The position numbers and the translations under genes are program-made. A DNA stretch of 64,000 nt from Nonomuraea roseoviolacea subsp. carminata (lineage in GTDB: Bacteria > Actinomycetota > Actinomycetes > Streptosporangiales > Streptosporangiaceae), in the NCBI RefSeq assembly GCF_024172185.1, contig NZ_JAMZEC010000001.1, positions 7,099,001-7,163,000 on the forward strand, in the 5' to 3' direction. Shown piece after piece: positions 33,818-42,175 of this stretch. Each line of letters opens with the position of its first letter. The stretch's first letter is position 1. The notes beneath the pieces were generated by a model. It was not told where the DNA came from. It searched no databases and saw only the letters and a list, made by a program, of their open reading frames with translations.

Positions 33818-35170
33818 TCAGGGGCGGGGGCGGCGCGGCCCGCGTGACAGCAGCGCGTACGCCGCCACGGCGGCGACCTGGAGCGCCGCCCCGGCCAGGA
33901 GGGCGGCGCCCAGGTCGGCCCCGGCCAGCGGGCCCGCCACCGTGGACCCGGCGGCGAACGAGGTGATCTTGAGGCTGGCGCCCGTGGTGAAGATCTGGCT
34001 CCGCAGCTCCGGCGGCGCCTCGCGGTGCCGTACCGCCAGCAGGGCCGTGAGCTGCGGCCCCTCCGCCACGCCCGCGAGCACCGCGGCGACCACCGCCACC
34101 CCGAACGCCGCCGTGAACGGCCCGGGCCGCGCCGGCGCGAGCTGCGGCGCCACGGCCGCGAGCGCCAGCGCCACGCCGAGGAGCAGCGTCGCGGCCACCA
34201 GGATCGCGTCGGGGGAGGGCGACGGGCCACGCCGCCGGGCCAGCACGGCGTTGGCGGCGAGGGCGGCGCCGGCGGTCACGGCCAGCAGTAACGCCCCGTA
34301 CGCCACCGCCCCCGCCAGCGCCGCCCCCAGCAGCGGCGCCGCGACGACGAACATCGGGACGCCCGAGTAGGACACCATCGAGGTCACGGTCGCCCTGCGG
34401 AGGGGCGCGTTGCGCGCGATCGCGGTGAAACCGGCGGCCAGCTCCTGCCGGATCCCTCTCCCGCCGCCGCCGTCGCGTGCCGGAGCAGCCCCCCGGCCCG
34501 CACCGTCCTGGGATCGCCCTCGACCTGCGTGTCGGGACCCCTCTCGACCTGCCTGCCCAGCAACCTCCTGGGACCCCGCAGGACTTGCCTGCCCCGCGGC
34601 TTCCTGGGACCCCTCGCGATCCTCGCCGGTCGCTCGGTGCGTCCTCGCGGGGAGCCGGTACGCGATGGGGACCGCCGCCACCAGGAGCGCCAGCGACACC
34701 ACCACGGCGCTCTGCCCGCCCCACGCCGCCGCGACCCCCGCCACCACGGCCGGCCCGGCCAGCCCCGCGGCGTTGTAGCTGATCGCGTCGAGGGCGCTGG
34801 CCCGCTCCAGGCGTGCGGCCGGGACCAGGAGGGGGAGCTGGGCGGTCCAGCCGCCGGTGAGCGCGGGCCCGAGCAGGCCCGCGAGCACCGCCACCGCGAC
34901 CAACGCGGCGTCGGGCACGTGACCCAGCCCGAGCAGCACGGCCAGCAGGCCTGCGGTGTAACCCAGCAGGCAGCCGGCGAGCATCCGGCCGGGGTACACG
35001 GCGCGGTCGAGCAGCACCCCGAGCAGCGGCCCGCCGATCGCGGCCGACGCGGTCAGCCCCGCCAGCAGCCAGGACGCCACCACGGGCGACCCGGTGAGGG
35101 CGAGCCCGGCCACGAGCAGGGCGGGACCGGACATCTCGTCCCCGGTGCGGGCCGTGACCGCTCCGAACAT
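33818..35170 (-). CDS. MFS transporter with a repeat-containing central loop
   Basis: The 450-residue product has two six-helix halves. They are joined by a long cytoplasmic loop of about 70 residues carrying repeats of SQEAAGQAS / SQEVAGQAG type, encoded by an imperfect DNA repeat around 34510-34620. The N-terminal half contains RTGDEMSGPAL, which I associate with a group of actinobacterial exporters. ATG 35170 was used; GTG 35185 would add five residues and is equally possible. The start codon is part of a large palindrome. Confidence 0.78.
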   Translation of the reverse strand: MFGAVTARTGDEMSGPALLVAGLALTGSPVVASWLLAGLTASAAIGGPLLGVLLDRAVYPGRMLAGCLLGYTAGLLAVLLGLGHVPDAALVAVAVLAGLLGPALTGGWTAQLPLLVPAARLERASALDAISYNAAGLAGPAVVAGVAAAWGGQSAVVVSLALLVAAVPIAYRLPARTHRATGEDREGSQEAAGQASPAGSQEVAGQAGREGSRHAGRGRSQDGAGRGAAPARDGGGGRGIRQELAAGFTAIARNAPLRRATVTSMVSYSGVPMFVVAAPLLGAALAGAVAYGALLLAVTAGAALAANAVLARRRGPSPSPDAILVAATLLLGVALALAAVAPQLAPARPGPFTAAFGVAVVAAVLAGVAEGPQLTALLAVRHREAPPELRSQIFTTGASLKITSFAAGSTVAGPLAGADLGAALLAGAALQVAAVAAYALLSRGPRRPRP

Positions 35171-35207
35171 GTAACGGGCTATCACCAACAGGACGTTACA
35201 TGGTGAT
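35168..35207. promoter_or_regulatory. Interleaved palindromes over the MFS start codon
   Basis: CATGTAAC (35168-35175) and GTTACATG (35195-35202) form one perfect inverted repeat. ATCACC (35181-35186) and GGTGAT (35202-35207) form a second that interlocks with it. The first contains the chosen start codon. The pattern suggests a dimeric repressor site or a start-masking mRNA fold. Confidence 0.5.
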
Positions 35208-35471
35208 CGTGGGGCGGCGGAACCCGGGTCGGGCCGCAATCGCGCGGCCTCCGGTACTGGGCACGTCAGCGGCCTGTGCCGGATACTGGCGGGACACCCG
35301 GGCATCCGGTGGGCGCCCGGCCGTTCCGCGCGGGCTGCGTGCCGTACGGACCGGCCGGGCACGGATGCCGCGCCCCGCCCGCACGGGAGACGGCCCGCCG
35401 CGGCGGCGGAAAAGCGCAGGTGGCGGGGGCTAGTCGAAAAGATGTTTGAAGGCGGGCGTACACTCGGCGGC

Positions 35472-36101
35472 ATGAGGGGTGTTTTCCAGGCGTCCCTGCT
35501 GGGGCTGGACGAGGACGTCGCCGTCGGCCCGCTCGGCGCCACCGTGCAGCGGACCCCGCTCGACCACGGCGCGTGGATCGACGTGCGCCCGGGCTGGCTG
35601 TCGGGGGCCGACACGCTGTTCGAGCGGCTGGCCGACGACGTGCCCTGGAAGGGCGAGCGGCGGTGGATGTACGACAAGGTCGTGGACGTGCCGCGGCTGC
35701 TGAAGTTCTACGAGGAGGACGAGCCGCTGCCCGACCCGGTGCTCGACGACGCGCGGCGCGCCCTCAACGCCCACTACGCGGAGGAGCTGGGCGAGCCGTT
35801 CCGCACGGCCGGGCTCTGCTACTACCGTGACGGCCGCGACAGCGTGGCCTGGCACGGCGACACGATCGGCCGGGGCGGCACCGAGGACACCATGGTCGCC
35901 ATCATCTCGGTCGGCACCCCGCGGCCCCTCCTGCTGCGCCCGCGCGGCGGCGGCCACTCCCTGCGCCACGACCTCGGCCACGGCGACCTCATCGTCATGG
36001 GCGGGAGCTGCCAGCGCACCTGGGAGCACGCCGTGCCCAAGACCACCCGGCCCACGGGGCCGCGCATCAGCATCCAGTTCCGACCGCGAGGGGTCCGCTG
36101 A
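35472..36101 (+). CDS. AlkB-like 2-oxoglutarate/Fe(II) dioxygenase
   Basis: The 209-residue product carries the Fe(II) ligands HGD (in VAWHGDTIG) and a distal His in RTWEHAVP, and the 2-oxoglutarate arginine pair in RPTGPRISIQFRPR, all in the AlkB arrangement. AlkB enzymes remove alkyl damage from bases by oxidation. ATG 35472 has only a weak ribosome site; the in-frame ATG at 35442 has none. It stands between the MFS gene and a convergent secreted-protein gene. Confidence 0.88.
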   Translation: MRGVFQASLLGLDEDVAVGPLGATVQRTPLDHGAWIDVRPGWLSGADTLFERLADDVPWKGERRWMYDKVVDVPRLLKFYEEDEPLPDPVLDDARRALNAHYAEELGEPFRTAGLCYYRDGRDSVAWHGDTIGRGGTEDTMVAIISVGTPRPLLLRPRGGGHSLRHDLGHGDLIVMGGSCQRTWEHAVPKTTRPTGPRISIQFRPRGVR

Positions 36102-36122
36102 CCGGGTGTCTCCCGGGAGGGG

Positions 36123-36902
36123 TCAGTCCGAGACCTTGGTGGTGACGGTGCCCGGGTCCGGCGCCTTGACGGACACCTTCCGGCCCCAGCCGGTGAAGCG
36201 CGACTCGATGGTCAGGGTCTTGCCGTCCATCCCCGAGGTGTCGAGGACCGCGTTCGCCGGGTACGAGCTGGTCACCTTGGCGGCGAGCCCCGACCCGTCG
36301 AACGTGACGGCGTAGGACACCTTCGCCGCGTTGTCGGAGCGGATCGGGACGGACGCGTCGAACCACGGCGACACCTTGGCGAGCTCCTTGAAGGTGATCG
36401 TGCCCTTGAGCGTGGCGCCGGACCGCTTGCCCTTCTTGAGCAGCACGGCGAGCGTGCCGGGCTCGGCGGGGTTGATCACCTGGCCGTAGAAGCCGCCGCC
36501 GCCTCCGGGCAGGCCACGGGAGCGGTACCAGGTCTTGCCCGGCGGCATCTTGTCCTTCCACATCTCGCTGCGGTCGTAGCTGACCTTCCCGATGCTGATG
36601 GTCCGCTCGGGCTTCTCGTCCTCCCGGCCGGTCCCGGCGGACCACTTCGCGGTGATGTCCGACGCCGCGATCCCCTTCCTGGAGAACTGGAACGTGCCGG
36701 TGCGCTCCAGGAGGCCGGCGTCGCCGTCGTCGGCCTTGACCGTGGTGGTGTCGGTGAAGCGGACGCCGTGGCCGGGGACCAGGCGGGCCTTCAGGGCGCT
36801 GACCGGGTCCTTGGCGGCGATCCGGGCCGGGGCGGCCTGGGCGGGAGCGGCGCTCACCAGCAGGGCCCCGCCGGCCACGATGGCGGTGATCATGATTTTC
36901 AT
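36123..36902 (-). CDS. Secreted protein of unknown function
   Basis: The 259-residue product has a Sec signal (MKIMITAIVAGGALLVSAAPAQAA, cleavage after AQA) and a beta-rich mature part of the kind seen in LppX/LprG-like carriers (FTDTTTVK, RTGTFQFSRKGIAASDITAKW, VSYAVTFDGSG), but without a lipobox cysteine. The fold resemblance is only suggestive. It is convergent with the AlkB gene and lies 22 bp from it. Confidence 0.7.
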   Translation of the reverse strand: MKIMITAIVAGGALLVSAAPAQAAPARIAAKDPVSALKARLVPGHGVRFTDTTTVKADDGDAGLLERTGTFQFSRKGIAASDITAKWSAGTGREDEKPERTISIGKVSYDRSEMWKDKMPPGKTWYRSRGLPGGGGGFYGQVINPAEPGTLAVLLKKGKRSGATLKGTITFKELAKVSPWFDASVPIRSDNAAKVSYAVTFDGSGLAAKVTSSYPANAVLDTSGMDGKTLTIESRFTGWGRKVSVKAPDPGTVTTKVSD

Positions 36903-36945
36903 GCGTGAGATCGTTCCAGGCCATGATCACGAATCGGCCACCGCG

Positions 36946-38199
36946 TCAGGAGCCCGCTCGGTCCGCCTCCTGGCGGGTCCGCCGGTACGCGCGGGGCGGC
37001 AGGCCGTACTCCTGACGGAACGCCCGGCTGAAGTGGAACGGGCTGACGAAGCCGGAGGCCGTCGCGACCTGGCCGACGTCCATGTCCGTGGCCTCGAGAA
37101 GGCGGGCCGCGTGCCGTATGCGGGCCTGGCGGACGGCCCGCATCGGCGGCGCGCCCGTCTCGGACGTGAACAGGTGCGCGAAACGGGACGGGGAGAGGGC
37201 GACGGCGCGCGCCAGCGAGGCGACCGAGTGGGGGGCGCCGGGCTCGGCGGCGATCAGCGCCAGCGCGCGGCGCACCCGGGGGTCGCCACCCCGCCCGTCA
37301 CCGCCCGCACCGCCACCGCCGTTGTCGCCGTCGCCGGGGCGGCGGGCCGAGGCGGTGGCCAGAACCAGCACCTCCTCGACCGCGCCGAGCACCAGCTCCC
37401 GAGCCGCCGCCGACCCGGCCACGGCCCCACTCGCGTCCCGCTCCATCTCCGCCCCGCCTGGCGTCTCAGCACCGTGTAGCGTCTTCGCCTCCTCGGCCCC
37501 CTTGGCGGCGCCACGCCCCGCCGGCCCTCCGGGATCGCCGAGCGCCGCCCCAACCCTCACGACAGCGGGATCGCCCACGCTCCATCCCGCTACCGGCCCC
37601 GCTTCGCCGAGCGCCGCCCCGACCTCCGCGATCGCGGGGTCGCCCGCGCTCCGCCCCGCCACCGGCCCCGTAACGCCGACCGGCGACCCGGCACCACCGC
37701 CCGCCGGTGACCCGGCGCGGGCAGGAGCCGCCTGACGCGCCCCGGCCGGCTCGGTGCCGTCGCGCCGTGCGGGGTCGGCGGGGGGAAGCCAGCGGGCGTC
37801 GCGCAGCGCGCGGCGAAAGGCCCGGTCGAGCCGTTCGTGCAGGGCGATCGGCACCCCCGCCACCAGATGACAGCCCGCCGCCCGCGCGTACGGCGCGAGC
37901 CACCCCGGCCACGACGGGCGCGGCTGGAAGTGCGCCCACCAGAAGCGCCACCGCTCGGCCCCCGGCGCCACCCGGTAGTGCTGCGCCGCGCCCGAGGCCA
38001 GCACCACCAGATCGCCCGGCCCCGCCGTGAACGACGCGCCGCCCTGCTCCACCAGCCCCGCCCCCGCCTGGGTCCACATCACCAGCCAGCTCGGGGAGCC
38101 GGCCGGCCGGCGCGTGACGTACCCCGGCGCCCGGTCGAAGTGGCCCACGATGATCAGCTCCGCGGCAGGAACGGACAAGTCGTCAGCGGTCACGGGCAT
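36946..38199 (-). CDS. AraC-family regulator with long low-complexity linker
   Basis: The 417-residue product has an AraC-type cupin sensor at the N-terminus (to about residue 125) and a double HTH at the C-terminus (VASLARAVALSPSRFAHLF, then DVGQVATASGFVSPFHFSRAFRQEYG). Between them lies a linker of about 150 residues rich in Gly/Ala/Pro with the repeat GDPAVVRVGAALG. Ordinary relatives are about 280-300 residues long. It is divergent from a PhyH-family dioxygenase, its probable target. Confidence 0.88.
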   Translation of the reverse strand: MPVTADDLSVPAAELIIVGHFDRAPGYVTRRPAGSPSWLVMWTQAGAGLVEQGGASFTAGPGDLVVLASGAAQHYRVAPGAERWRFWWAHFQPRPSWPGWLAPYARAAGCHLVAGVPIALHERLDRAFRRALRDARWLPPADPARRDGTEPAGARQAAPARAGSPAGGGAGSPVGVTGPVAGRSAGDPAIAEVGAALGEAGPVAGWSVGDPAVVRVGAALGDPGGPAGRGAAKGAEEAKTLHGAETPGGAEMERDASGAVAGSAAARELVLGAVEEVLVLATASARRPGDGDNGGGGAGGDGRGGDPRVRRALALIAAEPGAPHSVASLARAVALSPSRFAHLFTSETGAPPMRAVRQARIRHAARLLEATDMDVGQVATASGFVSPFHFSRAFRQEYGLPPRAYRRTRQEADRAGS

Positions 38200-38234
38200 A
38201 CCTTTCGCGGGGCTTGCTTCCTAGCGTGAGAAGC

Positions 38235-39014
38235 ATGACGCTCAACGCCTTCCACGACCAGGGGTACGCCGTCGTGCCCGGACTCCTCACCGCCGCCGAG
38301 GCCGCCGAGCTGCGCGACGCGTTCATGGACCTGCACGCCGCAGGCCCCATACCGGGGCATTTCCAGCCCAGGCCGCAGGAGCCTGGACAGCCGTACGACA
38401 TCCTGCGCGACTATCCGCGGGTCATGCACCCCCACCAGGTGAACGACCTGGCCCTGCGCCGCCTCCTCGACCCGCGCATCGCGGAGATCCTCCGGGGGCT
38501 GCTGGGCGAGGAGCCGATAGCAGCCCAGAGCATGTTCTACTTCAAGCCGCCGGGCGCGCGCGGGCAGGCGTTGCACCAGGACAACTTCTACCTCCAGGTG
38601 GAGCCCGGCACCTGCGTGGCCGCCTGGATCGCGCTCGACCGCATCGACCGGGAGAACGGCGGCCTGGAGGTGGTGCCCGGCACGCACAAGATGGACCTGT
38701 TCTGCCCGGAAGAGGCTGACCTGGACGTGTCGTTCACCCGGGAGTACGTCCCGCCGCCGCCCGGCCTGGAGACCGTGCCGGTGGACATGGAGCCCGGCGA
38801 CGTGCTCTTCTTCAACGGCAGCCTGGTCCACGGTTCGGGCCCCAACGCCACGGCCGACCGCTTCCGGCGCAGCTTCATCTGCCACTACGTGGGCCGTTCC
38901 GCCGAGCGGATCGCCGTCCACTACCCGACGCTGACCATGTCCGGCGAGCCCGTCGCGCTGGAGCCCGCCGTCGGCGGCGGCCCGTGCGGCATGGACACGA
39001 CCGGCCCGCACTAG
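38235..39014 (+). CDS. Phytanoyl-CoA dioxygenase (PhyH) family protein
   Basis: The 259-residue product has the Fe(II) triad HQD (in LHQDNFYLQ) and a distal His (NGSLVHGSGPN) with RFRRSF following for 2-oxoglutarate. Members hydroxylate small metabolites, often in secondary metabolism or ectoine-type pathways. The divergent AraC regulator suggests inducible expression by its substrate. ATG 38235 was chosen. Confidence 0.92.
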   Translation: MTLNAFHDQGYAVVPGLLTAAEAAELRDAFMDLHAAGPIPGHFQPRPQEPGQPYDILRDYPRVMHPHQVNDLALRRLLDPRIAEILRGLLGEEPIAAQSMFYFKPPGARGQALHQDNFYLQVEPGTCVAAWIALDRIDRENGGLEVVPGTHKMDLFCPEEADLDVSFTREYVPPPPGLETVPVDMEPGDVLFFNGSLVHGSGPNATADRFRRSFICHYVGRSAERIAVHYPTLTMSGEPVALEPAVGGGPCGMDTTGPH

Positions 39015-39036
39015 AGCACGGGAAAAAGCGGCCGGG

Positions 39037-40146
39037 TCAGCCGCCGGAGGTGTCGGACTCGGCGTCGTCGGGCACGGCGCCGTCCCACGGGTCGTCCAGC
39101 CAGCCGTCCGGCAGGTGCACCTTGCCGCGTTCGCCGGACTTGCCGCGCGGCGTGTCGGTGTTCGGCGGCCACGGTTGGTCGTGGTCGAGCCGCGCGAGCC
39201 CCTCGCGGAGCTGGTCGAGCGACTCGGCCGAGGCCAGCTCCCGCCGCAGCTCGCCGCCCACCGTGAAGCCCTTCAGGTACCAGCCGACGTGCTTGCGGAA
39301 ATCGGCCACCGCGTACCGCTCCAGGTCGAAGCACTCCACCAGGCCCTCGGCGTGGCGCGCCATCATCGCGGCCACCTCGCCGAGGGTGGGCCGGGCCCGT
39401 TCGGCGCCGCCGTCGAAGGCGTTGGCCAGGTCGCGGAACAACCACGGCCGGCCCAGGCAGCCGCGCCCCACGACCACGCCGTCGCAGCCGGTCTCGGCCA
39501 CCATGCGCAGCGCGTCGTCGGCGCACCAGATGTCGCCGTTGCCCAGCACCGGTATCTCCGGCACGGCCTCCTTCAGCCGGGCGATCGCCGACCAGTCGGC
39601 CACGCCGCCGTAGTGCTGCTTGGCCGTGCGGGCGTGCAGCGCGATCGCCGCGACGCCCTCCTCGACGGCGATGCGGCCCGCGTCGAGGTAGGTCAGGTGG
39701 TCGTCGTCGATGCCCTTGCGCATCTTCATCGTCACGGGCAGGGAGCCGGCGTTCGCGACGGCCGCGCGCAGGATGCGCCGCAGCAGATGCCTCTTGTACG
39801 GCAGGGCCGAGCCGCCGCCGCGCCGGGTCACCTTGGGAACGGGGCAGCCGAAGTTCAGGTCGATGTGGTCGGCGAGGTCCTCCTCGGCGATCATCCTGGC
39901 CGCCCGGCCGACCGTGTCGGGGTCCACCCCGTACAACTGGATGCTGCGCGGCGACTCCGACTCCGCGAACCGGATCATCCGCAGCGTCTTGGGGTTGCGC
40001 TCGACCAGCGCCCGCGTGGTGATCATCTCGCACACGAACAGCCCGCCGCCCTGCTCGCGGCAGAGCACCCGGAACGGCGCGTTCGTGATGCCCGCCATCG
40101 GCGCCAGCACGACCGGCGGCCACACCCCCATCGCCCCAATCTTCAC
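39037..40146 (-). CDS. dusB: tRNA-dihydrouridine synthase (DusB type)
   Basis: The 369-residue product is an FMN-dependent Dus enzyme that reduces specific uridines in tRNA. Visible marks are PVVLAPMAGITNAPFRVL, HIDLNFGCPVPKVTRRGGGSAL (catalytic Cys in GCP), ALHARTAKQHYGG and GVVVGRGCLGRPWLF. GTG 40146 (VKIGAMGVWPP) was preferred over ATG 40131 because family members begin with this strand. The C-terminal 35 residues (Asp/Gly/Pro-rich) extend beyond the usual end. Confidence 0.95.
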   Translation of the reverse strand: MKIGAMGVWPPVVLAPMAGITNAPFRVLCREQGGGLFVCEMITTRALVERNPKTLRMIRFAESESPRSIQLYGVDPDTVGRAARMIAEEDLADHIDLNFGCPVPKVTRRGGGSALPYKRHLLRRILRAAVANAGSLPVTMKMRKGIDDDHLTYLDAGRIAVEEGVAAIALHARTAKQHYGGVADWSAIARLKEAVPEIPVLGNGDIWCADDALRMVAETGCDGVVVGRGCLGRPWLFRDLANAFDGGAERARPTLGEVAAMMARHAEGLVECFDLERYAVADFRKHVGWYLKGFTVGGELRRELASAESLDQLREGLARLDHDQPWPPNTDTPRGKSGERGKVHLPDGWLDDPWDGAVPDDAESDTSGG

Positions 40147-40228
40147 CTGGACATTTGTAGCGCAGGTCCGGCCATGACCGGTATTCGCCGATAGGCTGGG
40201 AGCGGCATCTGTGCAGGGGAGGGGATGG

Positions 40229-40864
40229 ATGCTCCTTCGCGTCCGCATCGCGCTGCCCGACCGTCCGGGGTCGCTGGCCGAGGTCACCCGGGTCCTCGGG
40301 ACGGCGGGGGCCGACATCACCCAGGTCACCGTCCTCGACAGGGGCGCGGGGCAGGCGGTCGACGACATCACCGTCTTCTGTCCCGAGGACGTCCCCAAGG
40401 ACGCCCTGCGCAAGAGCCTGGAGGGCATCGACGGCGTCGCGGTCCAGGGCGTCTGGACCACCCGCGAGGCGCCCGGCACCTATCCGGAGCTGGAGATCCT
40501 CAAGTACATCACCACGGCCGGCGACCGGGCGCTGACCACGCTCGTCGACTCGCTGCCCGTGCTGTTCAGCGCCGACTGGGCGGCCACGGCCGCCGAGCAC
40601 GGCGTCCTGTACGCGAGCTGGCGCGCGCCGCAGAAGGTGCCGCTGCCGGAGACCGTGCCGCCCCGCCCCACGGCGGCCACGCTCGACGGCGGCCTGCACG
40701 TCATCCACGCGCCGCTGCCGCCGCTCGCGCTCACGCTGCTGCTGGCCCGCTCCGACGGTCCGGCCTTCCACCGCATCGAGGTCCACCGGCTCACCCGCAT
40801 CCTGGAGATCTTCCTCAGCCTCCCGGCGACGGAGCGCAGCGTGGCCCGCCAGCTCCGCAAATAG
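40229..40864 (+). CDS. ACT-domain protein
   Basis: The 211-residue product begins with an ACT domain (LLRVRIALPDRPGSLAEVTRVLGTAGADITQVTVLDRG), a small-molecule sensor usually binding amino acids. The remaining 130 residues are a predicted alpha/beta region without a recognised family. ATG 40229 follows GGGGAGGGG. It is divergent from dusB. A stand-alone regulatory role is inference. Confidence 0.85.
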   Translation: MLLRVRIALPDRPGSLAEVTRVLGTAGADITQVTVLDRGAGQAVDDITVFCPEDVPKDALRKSLEGIDGVAVQGVWTTREAPGTYPELEILKYITTAGDRALTTLVDSLPVLFSADWAATAAEHGVLYASWRAPQKVPLPETVPPRPTAATLDGGLHVIHAPLPPLALTLLLARSDGPAFHRIEVHRLTRILEIFLSLPATERSVARQLRK

Positions 40865-40942
40865 CCCCTCGCGCCGCGAGGCCCGGAGCCCCTCGCGGCA
40901 CTCCGGGCGCGCGTGGAGTGAGCATCCGGTCGGAAAACCCGC

Positions 40943-40948
40943 TAGAGT
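40943..40948 (+). promoter_or_regulatory. -10 element for the tRNA cluster
   Basis: TAGAGT at 40943-40948 is 12 bp before the tRNA-Gly gene and matches the -10 often seen before actinobacterial tRNA genes. No convincing -35 was found at the proper spacing. Confidence 0.4.
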
Positions 40949-40959
40949 AGTCGGGCAAC

Positions 40960-41031
40960 GCGGAAGTGGCTCAGTGGTAGAGCATCACCTTGCCAAGGTG
41001 AGGGTCGCGGGTTCGAATCCCGTCTTCCGCT
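40960..41031 (+). tRNA. tRNA-Gly (anticodon GCC)
   Basis: The acceptor arms GCGGAAG and CTTCCGC pair perfectly, the T loop reads GGGTTCGAATCCC, and the anticodon loop CTTGCCAAG gives GCC. No CCA is encoded. First of three clustered tRNA genes. Confidence 0.97.
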
Positions 41032-41044
41032 CGGAGTTGGCCTC

Positions 41045-41115
41045 GGTGGAGTGGCCGAGAGGCGAGGCAGCGGCCTGCAAAGCCGTCCACACGGGTTCAA
41101 ATCCCGTCTCCACCT
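41045..41115 (+). tRNA. tRNA-Cys (anticodon GCA)
   Basis: Acceptor arms GGTGGAG and CTCCACC pair perfectly, the T arm is GGGTTCAAATCCC, and the anticodon loop CCTGCAAAG gives GCA. No CCA is encoded. Confidence 0.97.
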
Positions 41116-41119
41116 CCAA

Positions 41120-41191
41120 GGACGATTAGCTCAGCGGGAGAGCGCTTCCCTGACACGGAAGAGGTCACTGGTTCAATCCCAGTATCGTCCA
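41120..41191 (+). tRNA. tRNA-Val (anticodon GAC), attachment site of the element
   Basis: Acceptor arms GGACGAT and ATCGTCC pair perfectly, the T arm is TGGTTCAATCCCA, and the anticodon loop CCTGACACG gives GAC. CCA follows at 41192-41194. The last 15 bases plus CCA are the left copy of the 18-bp att repeat, so the 3' end of the gene is restored by the integrated element. Confidence 0.96.
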
Positions 41192-41194
41192 CCA
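41177..41194 (+). repeat. attL of the integrated element
   Basis: TCCCAGTATCGTCCACCA, spanning the 3' end of tRNA-Val and its CCA, recurs exactly at 54285-54302. It is the left attachment site of the 13.1 kb element; the integrase gene lies at the opposite end. Confidence 0.92.
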
Positions 41195-41237
41195 GGCTCC
41201 ATAGCAGATCAGGTCTGACCTGGTCAAACAGGAGTTA

Positions 41238-41276
41238 AAGCCCCAGCTCACGGCACACGCCGAGAGTCTGGGGCTT
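41238..41276 (+). terminator. Terminator after tRNA-Val, element copy
   Basis: AAGCCCCAG (41238-41246) and CTGGGGCTT (41268-41276) form a perfect stem followed by CTTGTTGTTC. The 15 bases GCCCCAGCTCACGGC are identical to those in the terminator just beyond attR, so the element appears to carry a replacement terminator for the tRNA. Confidence 0.8.
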
Positions 41277-41396
41277 CTTGTTGTTCCGGGTTGATCATGG
41301 TTGTTGTCAGCACCGGTGCTGACGTTGTGCTGACCCGTGATGGGTCCAATCTGGCATGAGTCGCTTGACTGGCTCCCGCTTGCCGTTCAAGCTCGC

Positions 41397-41420
41397 GTGT
41401 GCAAGTTGGAGCACACTCGG
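41397..41420. promoter_or_regulatory. Operator-like motif before the left-arm operon
   Basis: GTGTGC (41397-41402) and GCACAC (41411-41416) form an inverted repeat. The 20 bases from 41401 (GCAAGTTGGAGCACACTCGG) recur with two mismatches at 43031-43050, before another left-arm gene. It ends 17 bp before the ATG at 41437. Confidence 0.6.
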
Positions 41421-41436
41421 AGCATCGGAGGGCACC

Positions 41437-41676
41437 ATGGCGCTACGGTTCATCGGCATCGACCCGAATACGGACGGGAACAACTGCCCTTCCGTGTGGG
41501 TGGACGAGTCGGACGGCAGCATCGTCATACAAGGATGGGAAGTGACCGGGCCAGAAGATCTCGCCCAAGTCGCCGCGCGTAGCCCAATCCCCGACAATGA
41601 GAAGGTCGTCCGCGTCCCGCGACGCATGGCCAAGCTCCTGATGGAGGCGTGTGATGGAGCCGCTCATGACCTTTGA
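41437..41676 (+). CDS. Small hypothetical protein upstream of DUF6879 gene
   Basis: The 79-residue product starts at ATG 41437 after CGGAGG. It contains FIGIDPNTDGNNCPSVWVDE and VRVPRRMAKLLMEA, a pattern I know from short proteins encoded immediately upstream of DUF6879 genes in Streptomyces-type genomes. Its stop lies 23 bases inside the next gene, so the two are translationally coupled. Function is unknown; association with XRE-controlled cassettes is established only as gene context. Confidence 0.75.
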   Translation: MALRFIGIDPNTDGNNCPSVWVDESDGSIVIQGWEVTGPEDLAQVAARSPIPDNEKVVRVPRRMAKLLMEACDGAAHDL

Positions 41677-42166
41677 GGAGATGCTGGCGAGCGCCCAGCA
41701 TTCAGCGGTCCACCTGGAGATGCGGGACGCCTACGTGCCCGACGACCCGTCGTTCATCGCCTGGCAGGGTGGACCGCCCTACGACCGCACGCAGCGGGAA
41801 CGCGAATGGCACCAACTCATAGGAGAGGCACGGACCAGGGGCGTGCTGGTTCGCCGGGCACGAGTCGTGTCCGAACCGGTTACCGACTACATCCGGTTCG
41901 AGCATTCCGTGACCGACTCCATGAACATCAAGGCCGGGGAGCTTGTCAGGTGGCTCCCCCGCCGACAGGCGTCTGACCTCTTGCTTCCCGGGAACGACCT
42001 ATGGGTGTTCGATGACCACCTGGTCCGTTTCGGCTTCTTCGCGGGAGACGGCCGGTATCTCGATGATGAGATCGTTCGCGATCCCGGCGTGATCAAGCAG
42101 TGCCTGACCGCATTCGAGGCGGTTTGGGAACGCGGGATCGATCACGCCAAGTACAGGATCGTCTGA
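41654..42166 (+). CDS. DUF6879 family protein
   Basis: The 170-residue product (ATG 41654, GGAGG eight bases upstream) has the family pattern: FEEMLASAQHSAVHLEMRDAY, RRARVVSEPVTDYIRFEH, WLPRRQASDLLLPGNDLWVFDD and a final VWERGIDHAKYR. DUF6879 proteins are encoded next to DUF5753 XRE regulators in many actinomycetes. Their function is not known; a toxin-like or signalling role has been guessed at only from this linkage. Confidence 0.88.
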   Translation: MEPLMTFEEMLASAQHSAVHLEMRDAYVPDDPSFIAWQGGPPYDRTQREREWHQLIGEARTRGVLVRRARVVSEPVTDYIRFEHSVTDSMNIKAGELVRWLPRRQASDLLLPGNDLWVFDDHLVRFGFFAGDGRYLDDEIVRDPGVIKQCLTAFEAVWERGIDHAKYRIV

Positions 42167-42175
42167 TAGCCATAC

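Noticed and set aside
35200..35433. 77-codon plus-strand frame starting at the palindrome
   Set aside because: Arg/Pro/Gly-rich shadow composition, no ribosome site and no family features.
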